A stretch of 64,000 nt of DNA from Marinobacter guineae (lineage in GTDB: Bacteria; Pseudomonadota; Gammaproteobacteria; Pseudomonadales; Oleiphilaceae): the NCBI RefSeq assembly GCF_002744735.1, contig NZ_KZ319339.1, positions 62,001 through 126,000 of the forward strand. The letters are read 5' to 3'. Under the pieces are notes generated by a model that was not told the DNA's origin, made no database searches, and was given only the letters and a program-made list of their open reading frames with translations. Below, piece by piece: positions 52,481 through 61,300 of the stretch. Made by a program: the position numbers and the translations under genes. Each line of letters starts with the position of its first letter. The stretch's first letter is position 1.

Positions 52481-54217
52481 ATGGACCACAGGATTTCTGT
52501 AAAGTCGCCTTTGGTCATCCTTCACGGTGATGAAATGGCCCAGGTTGCTTTCGAGCAGATTCTCGAGAAGTTCGTAACCGCGCGCCTGGACATCCAGCTC
52601 GAAGAAATCGACCTGTCCGCAGAACACCGCCTGCTGACCAACGGCCAGGCAGTAATTGATGCCATCGATGCCCTTCAGCACCATGGCGTGGGGGTCAAGA
52701 ACGCTGGTATGACCGTCAACCGCCAGCAGCTGGAGGAACTGCTCCACAAGCATACCAATGTGGACTCCCGCAACCTTCACCCGCTCGCCACCAAATCCCC
52801 CAACGGCGCCATCCGCAAGGGTATCAGCGGCAACATCACCCGCGAGGACATCCAGTTCCGCAACCTCAAGATCAGCCGGCCAGACTGGATCGGTCGCGAC
52901 ATTGAAGTGGATACCATGGAGTTCGGAGGAATCAAGGACAGCTTCAACCAGCTCTCTCTGGCCACGGGCGTGGTTAAACTGATGTTTGTGGGCAGCAGCG
53001 GCGACCCGGTGGAGTTGCACCGCCGCGAGATCCGCAAGGGGGACCCCTGGCTGTTGGCCACCAACGATATGGAGGATGTCAAAGCCTGGGCTCACCGCTT
53101 CTTCCAGCGTGCCATCGACGAGAAACGGGATGTCTACCTGGGCCTGAAAGACACCGTCATCCCCGGTTATGACGGCGCTATGCGCACGGTGATTGAGGAC
53201 ATCTACCACAAAGACTACCGCCAGCAGATCAAGGACCTGGGGCTGAGCTACTACTACGAGCTGATCGACGCCCAGGCGGCTCGCATCGTCTCCAACCCGC
53301 CAGAGCGGGCGCTCTGGGGTGTGCCGGACAACACCACCGGGCGCAAACTGTTTAAACTGGTGAACCAGCTGCGGGAGTTCGGCATTCCCAGCCGTGGTGC
53401 CCACGTTTCCATTTCCCGCATGAGCGCAGGCGGTGGCGACCAGTACGGCAGCTTCAACATGCCAGCGCAGGAAGACGGCATCCTCAAGGTGATCGTTGAT
53501 GGCCAAGAGAAACATGCCCGCCGGGTCAGGGAAGGCGATCCAATACTGCTCATGTCCAATGACCGTGAAGCCATCAAGGACTGGGTCGCCCAGGTGTTCC
53601 GCGACGCCTCCCGCAAGGACAAAGAGGTCTACTTTGGCCTCAAGCGCGAATACATGGAATACGACGAAGTCTTCAGCGACGTTATCACCGAAGTGCGCCG
53701 GGAACTGGCCCGGGAGCACACGCCACCGCCGTCCTTTATGATTATGCGGCCCTCAAGCCAACTCAAGAAGATGATCACCGACCCCCCGAGGAACGCCCTC
53801 TATCCTTCTCAGAACCTGGATGGAGACATCTTCTCAGACATCTCCGCTGCTCTCGGCGGCAGCCTGGCCACCGCCAGCTCCATTATCGAGAGCAAGGACG
53901 GCACCATGCTCTTCGAGGCACCCCATGGCACCGCCCATGACCTCTACCTGAAGTACCTGGAGAGTGACGGCCGAGACGCCCACTTTAACCCCTCCGCCCT
54001 GATTTTCGCCCTCGCCAACGCCCTTGAAACCCTGGGCGAGCGTGAGGACAACGCGCCCCTGAGTGAATACGCCGTCAACCTCAAGGCTGCGCTGACCGAC
54101 ACCGTCGACCGAGGTATTGTTACCGCGGACCTCAAGGGCAAGACCGTGGACCCGGATTCGGAACAAGTCGTGGATATGTATGGTTTCCTGAACGCTGTAG
54201 AAGCTGCGATTCAGTAA
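52481..54217 (+). CDS. icd: Isocitrate dehydrogenase-like protein with internal duplication
   Basis: A 578-residue member of the eukaryote-like NADP-IDH group, whose usual length is about 400-415. VILHGDEMAQV and AEHRLLTNGQAVIDA, the substrate-binding SPNGAIRK...ITRED, the lysine in YLGLKDT (K223), LIDAQAARI, the metal-site NLDGDIFSD and APHGTAHD are all present. The extra length is an insertion of about 165 residues between LIDAQAARI and DGDIFSD that repeats the preceding region: RKGDPWLLATND (185-196) recurs as REGDPILLMSND (350-361) and VYLGLK (218-223) as VYFGLK (383-388), at a constant offset of 165. GGGAG lies upstream. The core looks catalytically intact; cofactor choice and role of the repeat are open. 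Confidence 0.8.
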   Translation: MDHRISVKSPLVILHGDEMAQVAFEQILEKFVTARLDIQLEEIDLSAEHRLLTNGQAVIDAIDALQHHGVGVKNAGMTVNRQQLEELLHKHTNVDSRNLHPLATKSPNGAIRKGISGNITREDIQFRNLKISRPDWIGRDIEVDTMEFGGIKDSFNQLSLATGVVKLMFVGSSGDPVELHRREIRKGDPWLLATNDMEDVKAWAHRFFQRAIDEKRDVYLGLKDTVIPGYDGAMRTVIEDIYHKDYRQQIKDLGLSYYYELIDAQAARIVSNPPERALWGVPDNTTGRKLFKLVNQLREFGIPSRGAHVSISRMSAGGGDQYGSFNMPAQEDGILKVIVDGQEKHARRVREGDPILLMSNDREAIKDWVAQVFRDASRKDKEVYFGLKREYMEYDEVFSDVITEVRRELAREHTPPPSFMIMRPSSQLKKMITDPPRNALYPSQNLDGDIFSDISAALGGSLATASSIIESKDGTMLFEAPHGTAHDLYLKYLESDGRDAHFNPSALIFALANALETLGEREDNAPLSEYAVNLKAALTDTVDRGIVTADLKGKTVDPDSEQVVDMYGFLNAVEAAIQ

Positions 54218-54372
54218 TCTTCGAGCTTGACCGATGCTTATCGGAGGCCTTTACTTGAAACAACGGACCTGCCGGCAGGCGCCGCTCTACTCGGTGGTGC
54301 CACGCGGGATTCCGGTACCGGTGGTTGGCCATTGAGGGCCACGGGCAATACCCAAAACCAGGGAACGCCGCC

Positions 54373-55737
54373 ATGTCAAACGCAGAACCGCTTTACCCGG
54401 CTCCAGCCGGGGAACCCAGTGCGCCGGAAGGCTGGCTGAATGCCTTCAGGAACGTTCGTGCTGTTTCGGAACAGTTGTGCAGTCCCCTGGAAACGGAAGA
54501 TTACGTCATCCAGAGCATGGACGACGTCAGTCCACCGAAATGGCACCTGGCCCACGTTACCTGGTTCTTCGAGACTTTTCTGCTTAAGCCGTTTCTGAGG
54601 GGGTATGTGCCCCTGAACGAGACCTATGATCATCTGTTCAATTCCTATTACGAAACCCACAGCAATCCTTTTCCGCGACCCCAGCGAGGTCTGCTGTCCC
54701 GGCCAACCGTAGCCAACGTCTATCGTTACCGGCATTACGTGGATGAAGCCATGGGGATGTTGCTCAACCGCCCGCCTTCGGAGCATCGCCACGCCATCGC
54801 AGAGCGAGTCTGTCTCGGCATTCACCATGAACAACAGCACCAGGAACTGCTGGCCATGGACATCAAGCACATCCTGGCCCAGAACCCGTTGCGACCGGTT
54901 TACAGCAAAAGCCTGCAGATTCCGCCGGAGCGTCAACCGCTGCCCATGCGCTGGCGGGCCTATAAAGGTGGATTGGTGTCCATCGGGATGGAGCCGGGCA
55001 GAGAGGGGTTTGCCTTCGACAACGAACGGGCGGCCCATCGCCAGTATCTGGAACCTTTCGAACTGGCGAGCCGTCCGGTGACCAACCAGGAGTATCTGTG
55101 CTTCATGGAGCAGGGCGGTTATCAGGACCCGGCCATGTGGCTTTCGGACGGCTGGCACCTGATCCGGGAGAACGGCTGGACAGCACCCCTGTATTGGGTC
55201 AAGGATGGGGAGCAGTGGTACCACTTCACCCTGGCCGGGTGGCGCCCAGTGGATCCCAATGCGCCGGTATGCCATGTCAGTTTTTACGAGGCTGATGCTT
55301 TTGCCCGGTGGGCCGGGGAACGCTTGCCCACTGAAGCGGAATGGGAGCAGGCCGCAAAAAAGGCCCGGCACTGGAATGGCAACTTTGCCGAGAGCGGCTA
55401 TTTGCAGCCAGTTGCCGCGGAGGCTGTCACGGCGAGCAACCCGCACGAGGCGCTGTTGCAGATGTTTGGCGATGTCTGGGAGTGGACTGGCAGCGCCTAC
55501 CGCCCTTATCCGGGGTTCAGGACGCTCTCCGGCAGCCTCGGCGAGTACAACGGCAAGTTCATGTCAGGGCAGATGGTGCTAAGGGGAGGGTGCTGTGCAA
55601 CTCCCGCCAGCCATATCCGACCCACGTATCGCAATTTCTTTCCCCCATCGGCCCGTTGGGCCTTTTCCGGATTCAGGCTTGCCAGGGAGGCTACCGGTGA
55701 ACCTTGCAGAGATTCATTTTCACAATCAGCTGTCTGA
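54373..55737 (+). CDS. egtB: Ergothioneine biosynthesis protein EgtB
   Basis: A 454-residue non-haem iron sulfoxide synthase. The N-terminal DinB-like domain has PPKWHLAHVTWFFETF and the iron-binding GIHHEQQHQELL motif (HxxxHxE). The C-terminal formylglycine-generating-enzyme-like domain includes RPVTNQEYLCFMEQGGYQD, CHVSFYEADAFARWAGERLPTEAEWE, DVWEWTGSAYRPYPGF and RGGCCATPASHIRPTYRNFFPP. It joins a sulfur donor to trimethylhistidine. The start at 54373 was chosen over an upstream in-frame codon at 54325. Its 3' end overlaps egtD by 41 bases. Confidence 0.93.
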   Translation: MSNAEPLYPAPAGEPSAPEGWLNAFRNVRAVSEQLCSPLETEDYVIQSMDDVSPPKWHLAHVTWFFETFLLKPFLRGYVPLNETYDHLFNSYYETHSNPFPRPQRGLLSRPTVANVYRYRHYVDEAMGMLLNRPPSEHRHAIAERVCLGIHHEQQHQELLAMDIKHILAQNPLRPVYSKSLQIPPERQPLPMRWRAYKGGLVSIGMEPGREGFAFDNERAAHRQYLEPFELASRPVTNQEYLCFMEQGGYQDPAMWLSDGWHLIRENGWTAPLYWVKDGEQWYHFTLAGWRPVDPNAPVCHVSFYEADAFARWAGERLPTEAEWEQAAKKARHWNGNFAESGYLQPVAAEAVTASNPHEALLQMFGDVWEWTGSAYRPYPGFRTLSGSLGEYNGKFMSGQMVLRGGCCATPASHIRPTYRNFFPPSARWAFSGFRLAREATGEPCRDSFSQSAV

Positions 55738-56668
55738 AGACAAATTCCCGACCATGGCGGAAGAAGTACTCGCAGGACTCACCTCGAAGCCGAAGTACTG
55801 TTCCCCAAAATATCTTTACGATCAGAAAGGTTCAGAGCTTTTCGAGAAAATATGTGAACTTCCTGAGTATTATCCCACCCGCACCGAGGAAGCTATTCTG
55901 ACAGATGCAATGGCTGAGATCGCGGCTTTGGCTGGCGAGGATGCAACCCTGGTGGAATTCGGCAGCGGTGCGAGTCGAAAAGTGCGTCTGCTACTGGAGT
56001 CCCTTTCGATAAAGCGTTATCTGGGTATCGACATATCCCGGGAGTTCTTGATCGAGAGCACCCGACGTCTGGCAGCAGATTACCCCTGGCTGGAAGTCCA
56101 CGCCGCCTGTGCTGACTTTACCCGGAACGTAGCCCTGCCAGAGGCGATCGAACCCAAGCGCCTGGTGGGTTTCTTTCCCGGATCGAGTATCGGCAATTTT
56201 ACCCCGGCAGCTGCAGAGGGCTTCCTCAATAGCCTGCATCGATTGCTGCGGCCGGGCAGCGGACTGTTAATCGGCGTTGACCTGGTGAAGGACCATAAGA
56301 CACTTGAAGCCGCCTACAATGATGAACAGGGCCTTACCGCCGAGTTCAACCTGAATCTGCTGGACCGTCTAAAGCGGGAAATGGGGTTAGCCTTCCACCG
56401 GGAACGGTTCCGTCACCGAGCCTTCTTCAACGCAAAAAAATCCCGCATTGAAATGCATCTGGAAAGCCGGATTGCTCAAGTATTGCAACTGAATGGGCAC
56501 ACCATCCGTTTCCGCGAGGGTGAATCGATCCACACGGAAAACTCCTACAAATACTCCGTGCCGGGCTTTCAACGCCTGGCCGTCCGCGCTGGTTTCGCGA
56601 GCCGCAAGGTTTGGATAGATGACCAGGGGTTGTTCAGCGTGCATTACTTAACGACGTCCCCGAGCTAA
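55697..56668 (+). CDS. egtD: L-histidine N(alpha)-methyltransferase EgtD
   Basis: A 323-residue SAM-dependent methyltransferase. LTSKPKYCSPKYLYDQKGSELFEKICELPEYYPTRTE, the SAM loop LVEFGSGASRKVRLLL, YLGIDISREFL and GFFPGSSIGNF are family hallmarks. It makes hercynine (trimethylhistidine), the EgtB substrate. The start is GTG 55697, with GGGAGG six bases upstream; it lies inside egtB, so the two are translated in a coupled way. The frame is open further upstream but without a good start. Together they give ergothioneine, an antioxidant thiol. Confidence 0.92.
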   Translation: MNLAEIHFHNQLSEDKFPTMAEEVLAGLTSKPKYCSPKYLYDQKGSELFEKICELPEYYPTRTEEAILTDAMAEIAALAGEDATLVEFGSGASRKVRLLLESLSIKRYLGIDISREFLIESTRRLAADYPWLEVHAACADFTRNVALPEAIEPKRLVGFFPGSSIGNFTPAAAEGFLNSLHRLLRPGSGLLIGVDLVKDHKTLEAAYNDEQGLTAEFNLNLLDRLKREMGLAFHRERFRHRAFFNAKKSRIEMHLESRIAQVLQLNGHTIRFREGESIHTENSYKYSVPGFQRLAVRAGFASRKVWIDDQGLFSVHYLTTSPS

Positions 56669-57028
56669 TAATGCCTTTGGGCGAGTAAAGGTGGGCACGT
56701 CTTAGCGGAGGCAGAGTGAACACACAATGGCTGGTTGTGATGGGGGCCCCGACAAAGGCCCATGCGGTGTTTGGTAATTGTGCGGTACTGGTTACGAATG
56801 CGAGCTCTGTCCGTGAAGACCAGTAAGCCTAAAGTCTTGGAGGATCGATTAAATGCCCTACAACAGCAATGTGGGTTGTCTTTTTTCTATTGCCAGACCG
56901 TCATTAGATAAATCACCCTGGCCCTGCTAGCGTTATTGCTAACGTGATCGCTTTGACATCGCGTACAGATATCCCGGCCTCCAGGTGCGGGGTAACCTAC
57001 AGGAGTTCAGCAAATACAGGAGTTCACT
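56669..57028. other. Intergenic region with a possible 36-codon ORF
   Basis: This 360-base gap separates egtD from the PRC-barrel gene. A GTG at 56716 with GGAGG before it opens a 36-codon frame to 56826 with no recognisable family. The rest shows no repeat or mobile-element signature. A promoter for the PRC-barrel gene is expected here. A 12-base direct repeat of its ribosome-site region lies at 56998-57009 and 57015-57026 (TACAGGAGTTCA twice). Confidence 0.4.
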
Positions 57029-57580
57029 ATGATGCGCGCACGTTTGATTCGGGCAATGGGTCTTTCCCTCGTGGCCGGTTCCATGGCCATCAGCCTGTCG
57101 GCCCATGCGGCCCAGGGGCTTTATTCAGCGGATGACTTGATGGACGCAGACGTCTACGACAGCAGCGGTGAGGAGGTCGGTGAGGTGGAGAATATCCTCA
57201 TGGACGACAACATGTCGGTCCACTCATTGGTGATCAAGACCGGTGATGTGTTGGGCATGGGTGGCCGTGATGTAGTAGCAGAGCGCGGCACGTTCACTTT
57301 GCGCTCGCGTACGGAAGACGGCGGCGACGACGAGTTTGACGATCAGGATTACGAGGTCCACATGGAAGCGACCCAGGATGAGATCAAGACGTTGCCAGAA
57401 TACGATGAAAGCTGGTGGAACCAGACCAGTGACGCTCTGAGCCAGGCCTGGGAAAACACCAAGGAAACCAGCCGCAGCGCCTGGGAGGACACCAAGCAGG
57501 CCACTTCATCCGCCTGGCAGAATATCAAGCAGGGCGCGGAGCGTATGTCTGATGGAGCAGAGGATGAGGTTCAAAATTAA
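57029..57580 (+). CDS. Exported PRC-barrel domain protein with repeated Trp-rich helical tail
   Basis: A 183-residue protein. A signal peptide (GLSLVAGSMAISLSAHA) leads into a PRC-barrel domain: SADDLMDADVYDSSGEEVGEVENILMDD and VHSLVIKTGDVLGMGGRDVVAE. From about residue 128 the protein is an amphipathic helix with an 11-residue-type repeat: QAWENTKETSR, SAWEDTKQATS and SAWQNIKQGAE. That tail resembles LEA/apolipoprotein-like helices and may bind membranes or protect against drying or salt. AGGAG six bases before the ATG. Function unknown. Confidence 0.8.
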   Translation: MMRARLIRAMGLSLVAGSMAISLSAHAAQGLYSADDLMDADVYDSSGEEVGEVENILMDDNMSVHSLVIKTGDVLGMGGRDVVAERGTFTLRSRTEDGGDDEFDDQDYEVHMEATQDEIKTLPEYDESWWNQTSDALSQAWENTKETSRSAWEDTKQATSSAWQNIKQGAERMSDGAEDEVQN

Positions 57581-57601
57581 TCCGCTCTGATCGGCTCCGA
57601 T

Positions 57602-58333
57602 TCAGGGCCTGGCTGCGGTTTCCATAAACCGGTAGCCAACGCCCGGTTCCGTCTGGATATAATTTTGCTCTGTGGGGTCATCACCCAGCTTTTGCCTGAG
57701 TCTACCGATCAGGATTCGCAGGTAGTGTGTATCTTTAGTATGGGTGGGACCCCAGATATCCTTCAACAGTTGCGATTGGGTGACGATTTTCCCGGATGCC
57801 AGCATCAGAACCTTCAACACTGCAAATTCTTTGGGGGTTAATCTGACGGGCTCTCCATTCACCGTGACCTTTCGCATGGAGAGGTCAATGTGCAACGCGC
57901 CATCATCAAAAATCACCGTCGCTTCATTGGGCGGTCCGCCATTGCGGCCATAATTGCGCAACTGCGTTCTGACCCGGGCCAACAGTTCATCCACACCGAA
58001 AGGCTTGGTTACATAATCATTGGCGCCGAGATCGAGAGCCTTTACTTTTTCCAGCTCCCGGTCCCGGACTGACAGAATGATGACCGGGACGGGCGACCAT
58101 TCACGCAGCGCGCCGAGCACATCAGAGCCATCCATATCCGGCAGCCCCAGGTCCAGAATCACGAGATCCGGCGAGTTCCTGGCGCATAGGCCGAGTCCGA
58201 TTTCGCCATTTTCCGCTTCCAGAAGCTCGTACCCCTCGGTTTTCAGACTGATACGCAGGAAATGACGAATCTTCGGTTCGTCGTCGATGATCAGGATGCA
58301 GGGCTTTTCCCGGTTTTGCACTGGAGCAGTCAT
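57602..58333 (-). CDS. kdpE: OmpR-type response regulator, KdpE-like
   Basis: A 243-residue response regulator. The receiver domain has IIDDEPKIRHFLRISL, the phosphoacceptor VILDLGLPDMDG and ANDYVTKPFG; the C-terminal winged helix has VRLTPKEFAVLKVLML and THYLRILIGRLRQKL followed by GYRFM. Those segments match KdpE closely. It overlaps the sensor kinase gene by 4 bases. KdpE normally switches on kdpFABC; here the genes upstream in the operon are a Ktr-type K+ transporter instead. Confidence 0.87.
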   Translation of the reverse strand: MTAPVQNREKPCILIIDDEPKIRHFLRISLKTEGYELLEAENGEIGLGLCARNSPDLVILDLGLPDMDGSDVLGALREWSPVPVIILSVRDRELEKVKALDLGANDYVTKPFGVDELLARVRTQLRNYGRNGGPPNEATVIFDDGALHIDLSMRKVTVNGEPVRLTPKEFAVLKVLMLASGKIVTQSQLLKDIWGPTHTKDTHYLRILIGRLRQKLGDDPTEQNYIQTEPGVGYRFMETAARP

Positions 58334-59922
58334 TCGGAGGACTCTGGGTTATTCTCTTGTTCCGGTGATTCTATCAGTGGAAGAGCAATTTCGATGGTGG
58401 CTCCCCGATTATTCGGGCCTGGCAGTGCGCGAATACGCCCGCCATGGGCGGCGACCATGCCGTGACAGATGGCAAGTCCCAGACCGCTGCCATGGGGGCC
58501 TCGATCGCCTTCGCCACCTGTGAAGAACATATCAAACACCTGATCCCTCTGATCTTCCGGTATGCCCGGGCCCTCATCGGATATGGCGATAAGGAGCTCA
58601 TCCGCCACCTTTTGGGCACGAATGCTCAGAGTGGATGCGTCCGGGGCGAACTTCGCTGCGTTTTCCAGGACGTTTACCAGCGCTTGCTCAATCAAGGCAG
58701 GGTGCACGAACAGCAGGGGTAAATCATCAGCCACATTTCGCTCTACCCGAACCTTGGCCATCAGGTTTCTGGTGCGTCTCAAAGCCGAAGACAGCATGTC
58801 AGTCAGCGCGATCCAGTCTCTTTCAATCTTCAAGGTGCCGTGGCCGAGCTTGGTCATATCGAGCAGGTTTCGGATGTAGCGATCCAGTCTTTCTCCCTCG
58901 CCAAGAACAGAGTCCAGCAGGCTTTCCCGGTCTTCTTCCGACAGGCGACTCGACATGGATTTTAATGTGCTCGCTGACCCGATCATCGATGCAAGAGGTG
59001 TGCGAAGATCGTGCGATATCGATGACAGCAGGGCAGAGCGAAGTCGTTCGGTTTCTTCGGCGACCCGCGAGGCGGAGAGATTGGCGGCCAGCTGAGTTCG
59101 AAACCACGCCAGTCCCAGCTGGTGCACATAGACACTGATTGCGAGTCCCCGATAATACTCAGGTGTCATATCGTCTACCCATAATCCCAGAACTGCGTAC
59201 ACTTCGCCATCCGCCTCGATAGGTTCGAAGCGCCACGGCAAGCTGTTCAGGGTATCCGAGAAAGCGCCGCTGGATTGTATGTTCTGCATTGCCCTTTCAA
59301 TCGCCGAATAGGCGGCTTCATTCAGAGGTTGTGCCGCCCCCCCACGGTTGACCACTTCAAGGTCACCGTTGTCCGGGCTCCTTTGAACAATAATGATCGG
59401 TATCTCCAGTTGTGCGTAAAGCGCTTCGGCCGCTTCACTCCGCACGGATCGGATATCAGGCGCAGAAGCCAGGCGACGGGTGAATCGGAGGTGCGCGTCT
59501 ATCAGTTCATTTGATGCGCGCAACAGCTGAACCTTGTCTCTGAGGCTGCCTGCAAGGTTCCCGCCGGTGACCGCAATGACAAGGAAGAGCACGACGGTCA
59601 GCAGTTCATCCGTATCCGCCATGTGGAACGTCAGCCGGGGTTCTGTAAAGAAATAGTTGTAAGTCAGAAAGCTCAGCACAGCGGTAAACAACGCGGGGCG
59701 AATTCCTGTTCGGGTTGCAACCCAGAGAACGGATGTCAGGAAGATCAGGGACAGGTTGCCCAGCGGTAGCATGTTCTCAAGTCCCATCGAGACCGCCGTC
59801 GCGGCGCCGACGCTCGCAACAGCCCAAGCGTACTCGGTCCATCTTGTCTGCGTGCCGGAGTCGCCAACCGCGACCAGATATACTTCCCGATTGCCTTTGG
59901 ATTTGCGCTCATTAGATCTCAT
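58330..59922 (-). CDS. KdpD-like sensor histidine kinase lacking the N-terminal KdpD/USP domains
   Basis: A 530-residue kinase. Four transmembrane helices at about 25-110 match the DUF4118 domain of KdpD (SVLWVATRTGIRPALFTAVLSFLTYNYFFTEPRLTF). A GAF-like domain follows, then the phosphoacceptor box ALLSSISHDLRTPLASMIGS, and a HATPase domain with VNVLENAAKFA, DEGPGIPED and GSGLGLAICHGMV. Canonical KdpD has about 890 residues with an extra N-terminal ATP-binding KdpD domain plus universal-stress domain; neither is here. It is 7 bases downstream of the K+ transporter gene. It could sense K+ or turgor through its membrane part. Confidence 0.88.
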   Translation of the reverse strand: MRSNERKSKGNREVYLVAVGDSGTQTRWTEYAWAVASVGAATAVSMGLENMLPLGNLSLIFLTSVLWVATRTGIRPALFTAVLSFLTYNYFFTEPRLTFHMADTDELLTVVLFLVIAVTGGNLAGSLRDKVQLLRASNELIDAHLRFTRRLASAPDIRSVRSEAAEALYAQLEIPIIIVQRSPDNGDLEVVNRGGAAQPLNEAAYSAIERAMQNIQSSGAFSDTLNSLPWRFEPIEADGEVYAVLGLWVDDMTPEYYRGLAISVYVHQLGLAWFRTQLAANLSASRVAEETERLRSALLSSISHDLRTPLASMIGSASTLKSMSSRLSEEDRESLLDSVLGEGERLDRYIRNLLDMTKLGHGTLKIERDWIALTDMLSSALRRTRNLMAKVRVERNVADDLPLLFVHPALIEQALVNVLENAAKFAPDASTLSIRAQKVADELLIAISDEGPGIPEDQRDQVFDMFFTGGEGDRGPHGSGLGLAICHGMVAAHGGRIRALPGPNNRGATIEIALPLIESPEQENNPESSE

Positions 59923-59929
59923 AAAGCTA

Positions 59930-61300
59930 CTAGCCGACGGGGAATTCGGTTTTCGCGAAGCGCACATGGGATTTGCGCCGCACGGTGAGGGTGTATCCCA
60001 AAGTGAGAGGGCCAAGGCGGCCAATCAGCATCACCGCCATGATTACCAACTGTCCGGCCGTGCCAAGCTCACTGGTTGTACCACGAGACAGGCCAACGGT
60101 GCCGAACGCGGAGACCACTTCAAAAGCGATGTCGAGAAAATCGTCCTCGACCAGAATACTAAGGGTCAGCACCCCAACGAAGACGGTTGCCATGCCGATG
60201 GTCACCGTCGCCAGTGCCTTAAGTACGGTTTCACTGCTGAGAGAGCGTCGAAAAAAACTGACGTTCAGGTTGCCCCGCAGGAAAGACCGGGTGGCGGCGA
60301 GAAGGATAACGAAGGTAGAGATTTTGATGCCACTGGCCGTGGAGTTGGGTGCGCCGCCGATGAACATCAGAAGCAGCATCAGCACGCTGGTTCCGGCGGT
60401 CAATGCGCCGATATCGAGAGTGTTGAAGCCGGCTGTTCGTGGCGTCACACCCTGAAACCAGGCTGCCAGAGCTTTATCCCAAAAGCTGTCCAGTGCACCG
60501 AGCGTTGCCGGATTGCCAAACTCAAGAAGCAGAATGGCTGCGGTCGCGACCAGGTTAAGAAGCAGGGTGGCCAGCAAGATGACCTTTACGTACACCGACA
60601 AACGCGACCAGCAGCGTTTGTCTACGAGTTCCATAATTACGATGTAGCCCAGACCACCTGTAATGAAAAGGGCAGTAACGGACAGGCTGATACCCGGGTG
60701 ATCGACGTAAGCGGAGAGGCTGTCTGGCGACAACGCAAAGCCAGCATTGTTAAAGGCGGAAATCGTGTAAAACAGCGCCTGGTACAGTCCTTCTGTCCAA
60801 CCCAGTTCAGGCACAAAAAACAGCCCCAGGAGTACGATACCGATAGTTTCAGCCGTCAGCGCAAAGAGAGCGATCGACCCTCCGGCTCTTCTGGCGGTCT
60901 GCAGCGAAATTTCGTTGAATGCTTCCTGGGCGACCAGTTGGTGTTGCAAGCGAAGTTTGAAGCCCAGGGCGAGAGCCGTCAGTACCGCAAACGTCATCAA
61001 ACCCAGGCCGCCGAGTTGAATCAGGGTCAGAATCACCAGTTGGCCGAATAGAGTAAATTGGCTGCCGGTGTCGACAACGACAAGACCGGTAACGGTAACT
61101 GCAGAAGTGGCGGTAAACGCAGCCTCCATCCAGGTAACGGGTTCAACCGCGGCGAATGGCAGTTTCAGCAAACACGCACCGATACCAATGAGTACCAGAA
61201 ACGATTCAAGCAGGAGCCGGGGAGGGTTGATACGTCGCTCACGGTGTGCCCCCGTACCCGACCTGCGATGGGATACCAGATCCAGAAATTGCGTTCTCAT
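59930..61300 (-). CDS. ktrB: KtrB-type potassium uptake protein (TrkH/KtrB family)
   Basis: A 456-residue integral membrane protein with four pore-loop repeats of the Trk/Ktr/HKT superfamily. The selectivity-filter-like segments are SAVTVTGLVVVD, SAFNNAGFALSP, TPRTAGFNTLD and SAFGTVGLSRG, each with the conserved glycine. It would form the K+ (or Na+-coupled K+) pore, with the cytoplasmic KtrA ring below. The start overlaps the KtrA stop by 4 bases. Confidence 0.88.
   Translation of the reverse strand: MRTQFLDLVSHRRSGTGAHRERRINPPRLLLESFLVLIGIGACLLKLPFAAVEPVTWMEAAFTATSAVTVTGLVVVDTGSQFTLFGQLVILTLIQLGGLGLMTFAVLTALALGFKLRLQHQLVAQEAFNEISLQTARRAGGSIALFALTAETIGIVLLGLFFVPELGWTEGLYQALFYTISAFNNAGFALSPDSLSAYVDHPGISLSVTALFITGGLGYIVIMELVDKRCWSRLSVYVKVILLATLLLNLVATAAILLLEFGNPATLGALDSFWDKALAAWFQGVTPRTAGFNTLDIGALTAGTSVLMLLLMFIGGAPNSTASGIKISTFVILLAATRSFLRGNLNVSFFRRSLSSETVLKALATVTIGMATVFVGVLTLSILVEDDFLDIAFEVVSAFGTVGLSRGTTSELGTAGQLVIMAVMLIGRLGPLTLGYTLTVRRKSHVRFAKTEFPVG

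Noticed and set aside
52403..53719. 438-codon minus-strand open frame opposite the isocitrate dehydrogenase gene
   Set aside because: Antisense of a well-supported gene with strong C-ending codon bias, which opens the reverse frame; no motif.
59756..61051. 431-codon plus-strand open frame opposite ktrB
   Set aside because: Hydrophilic mirror of a membrane protein; no start site or family.
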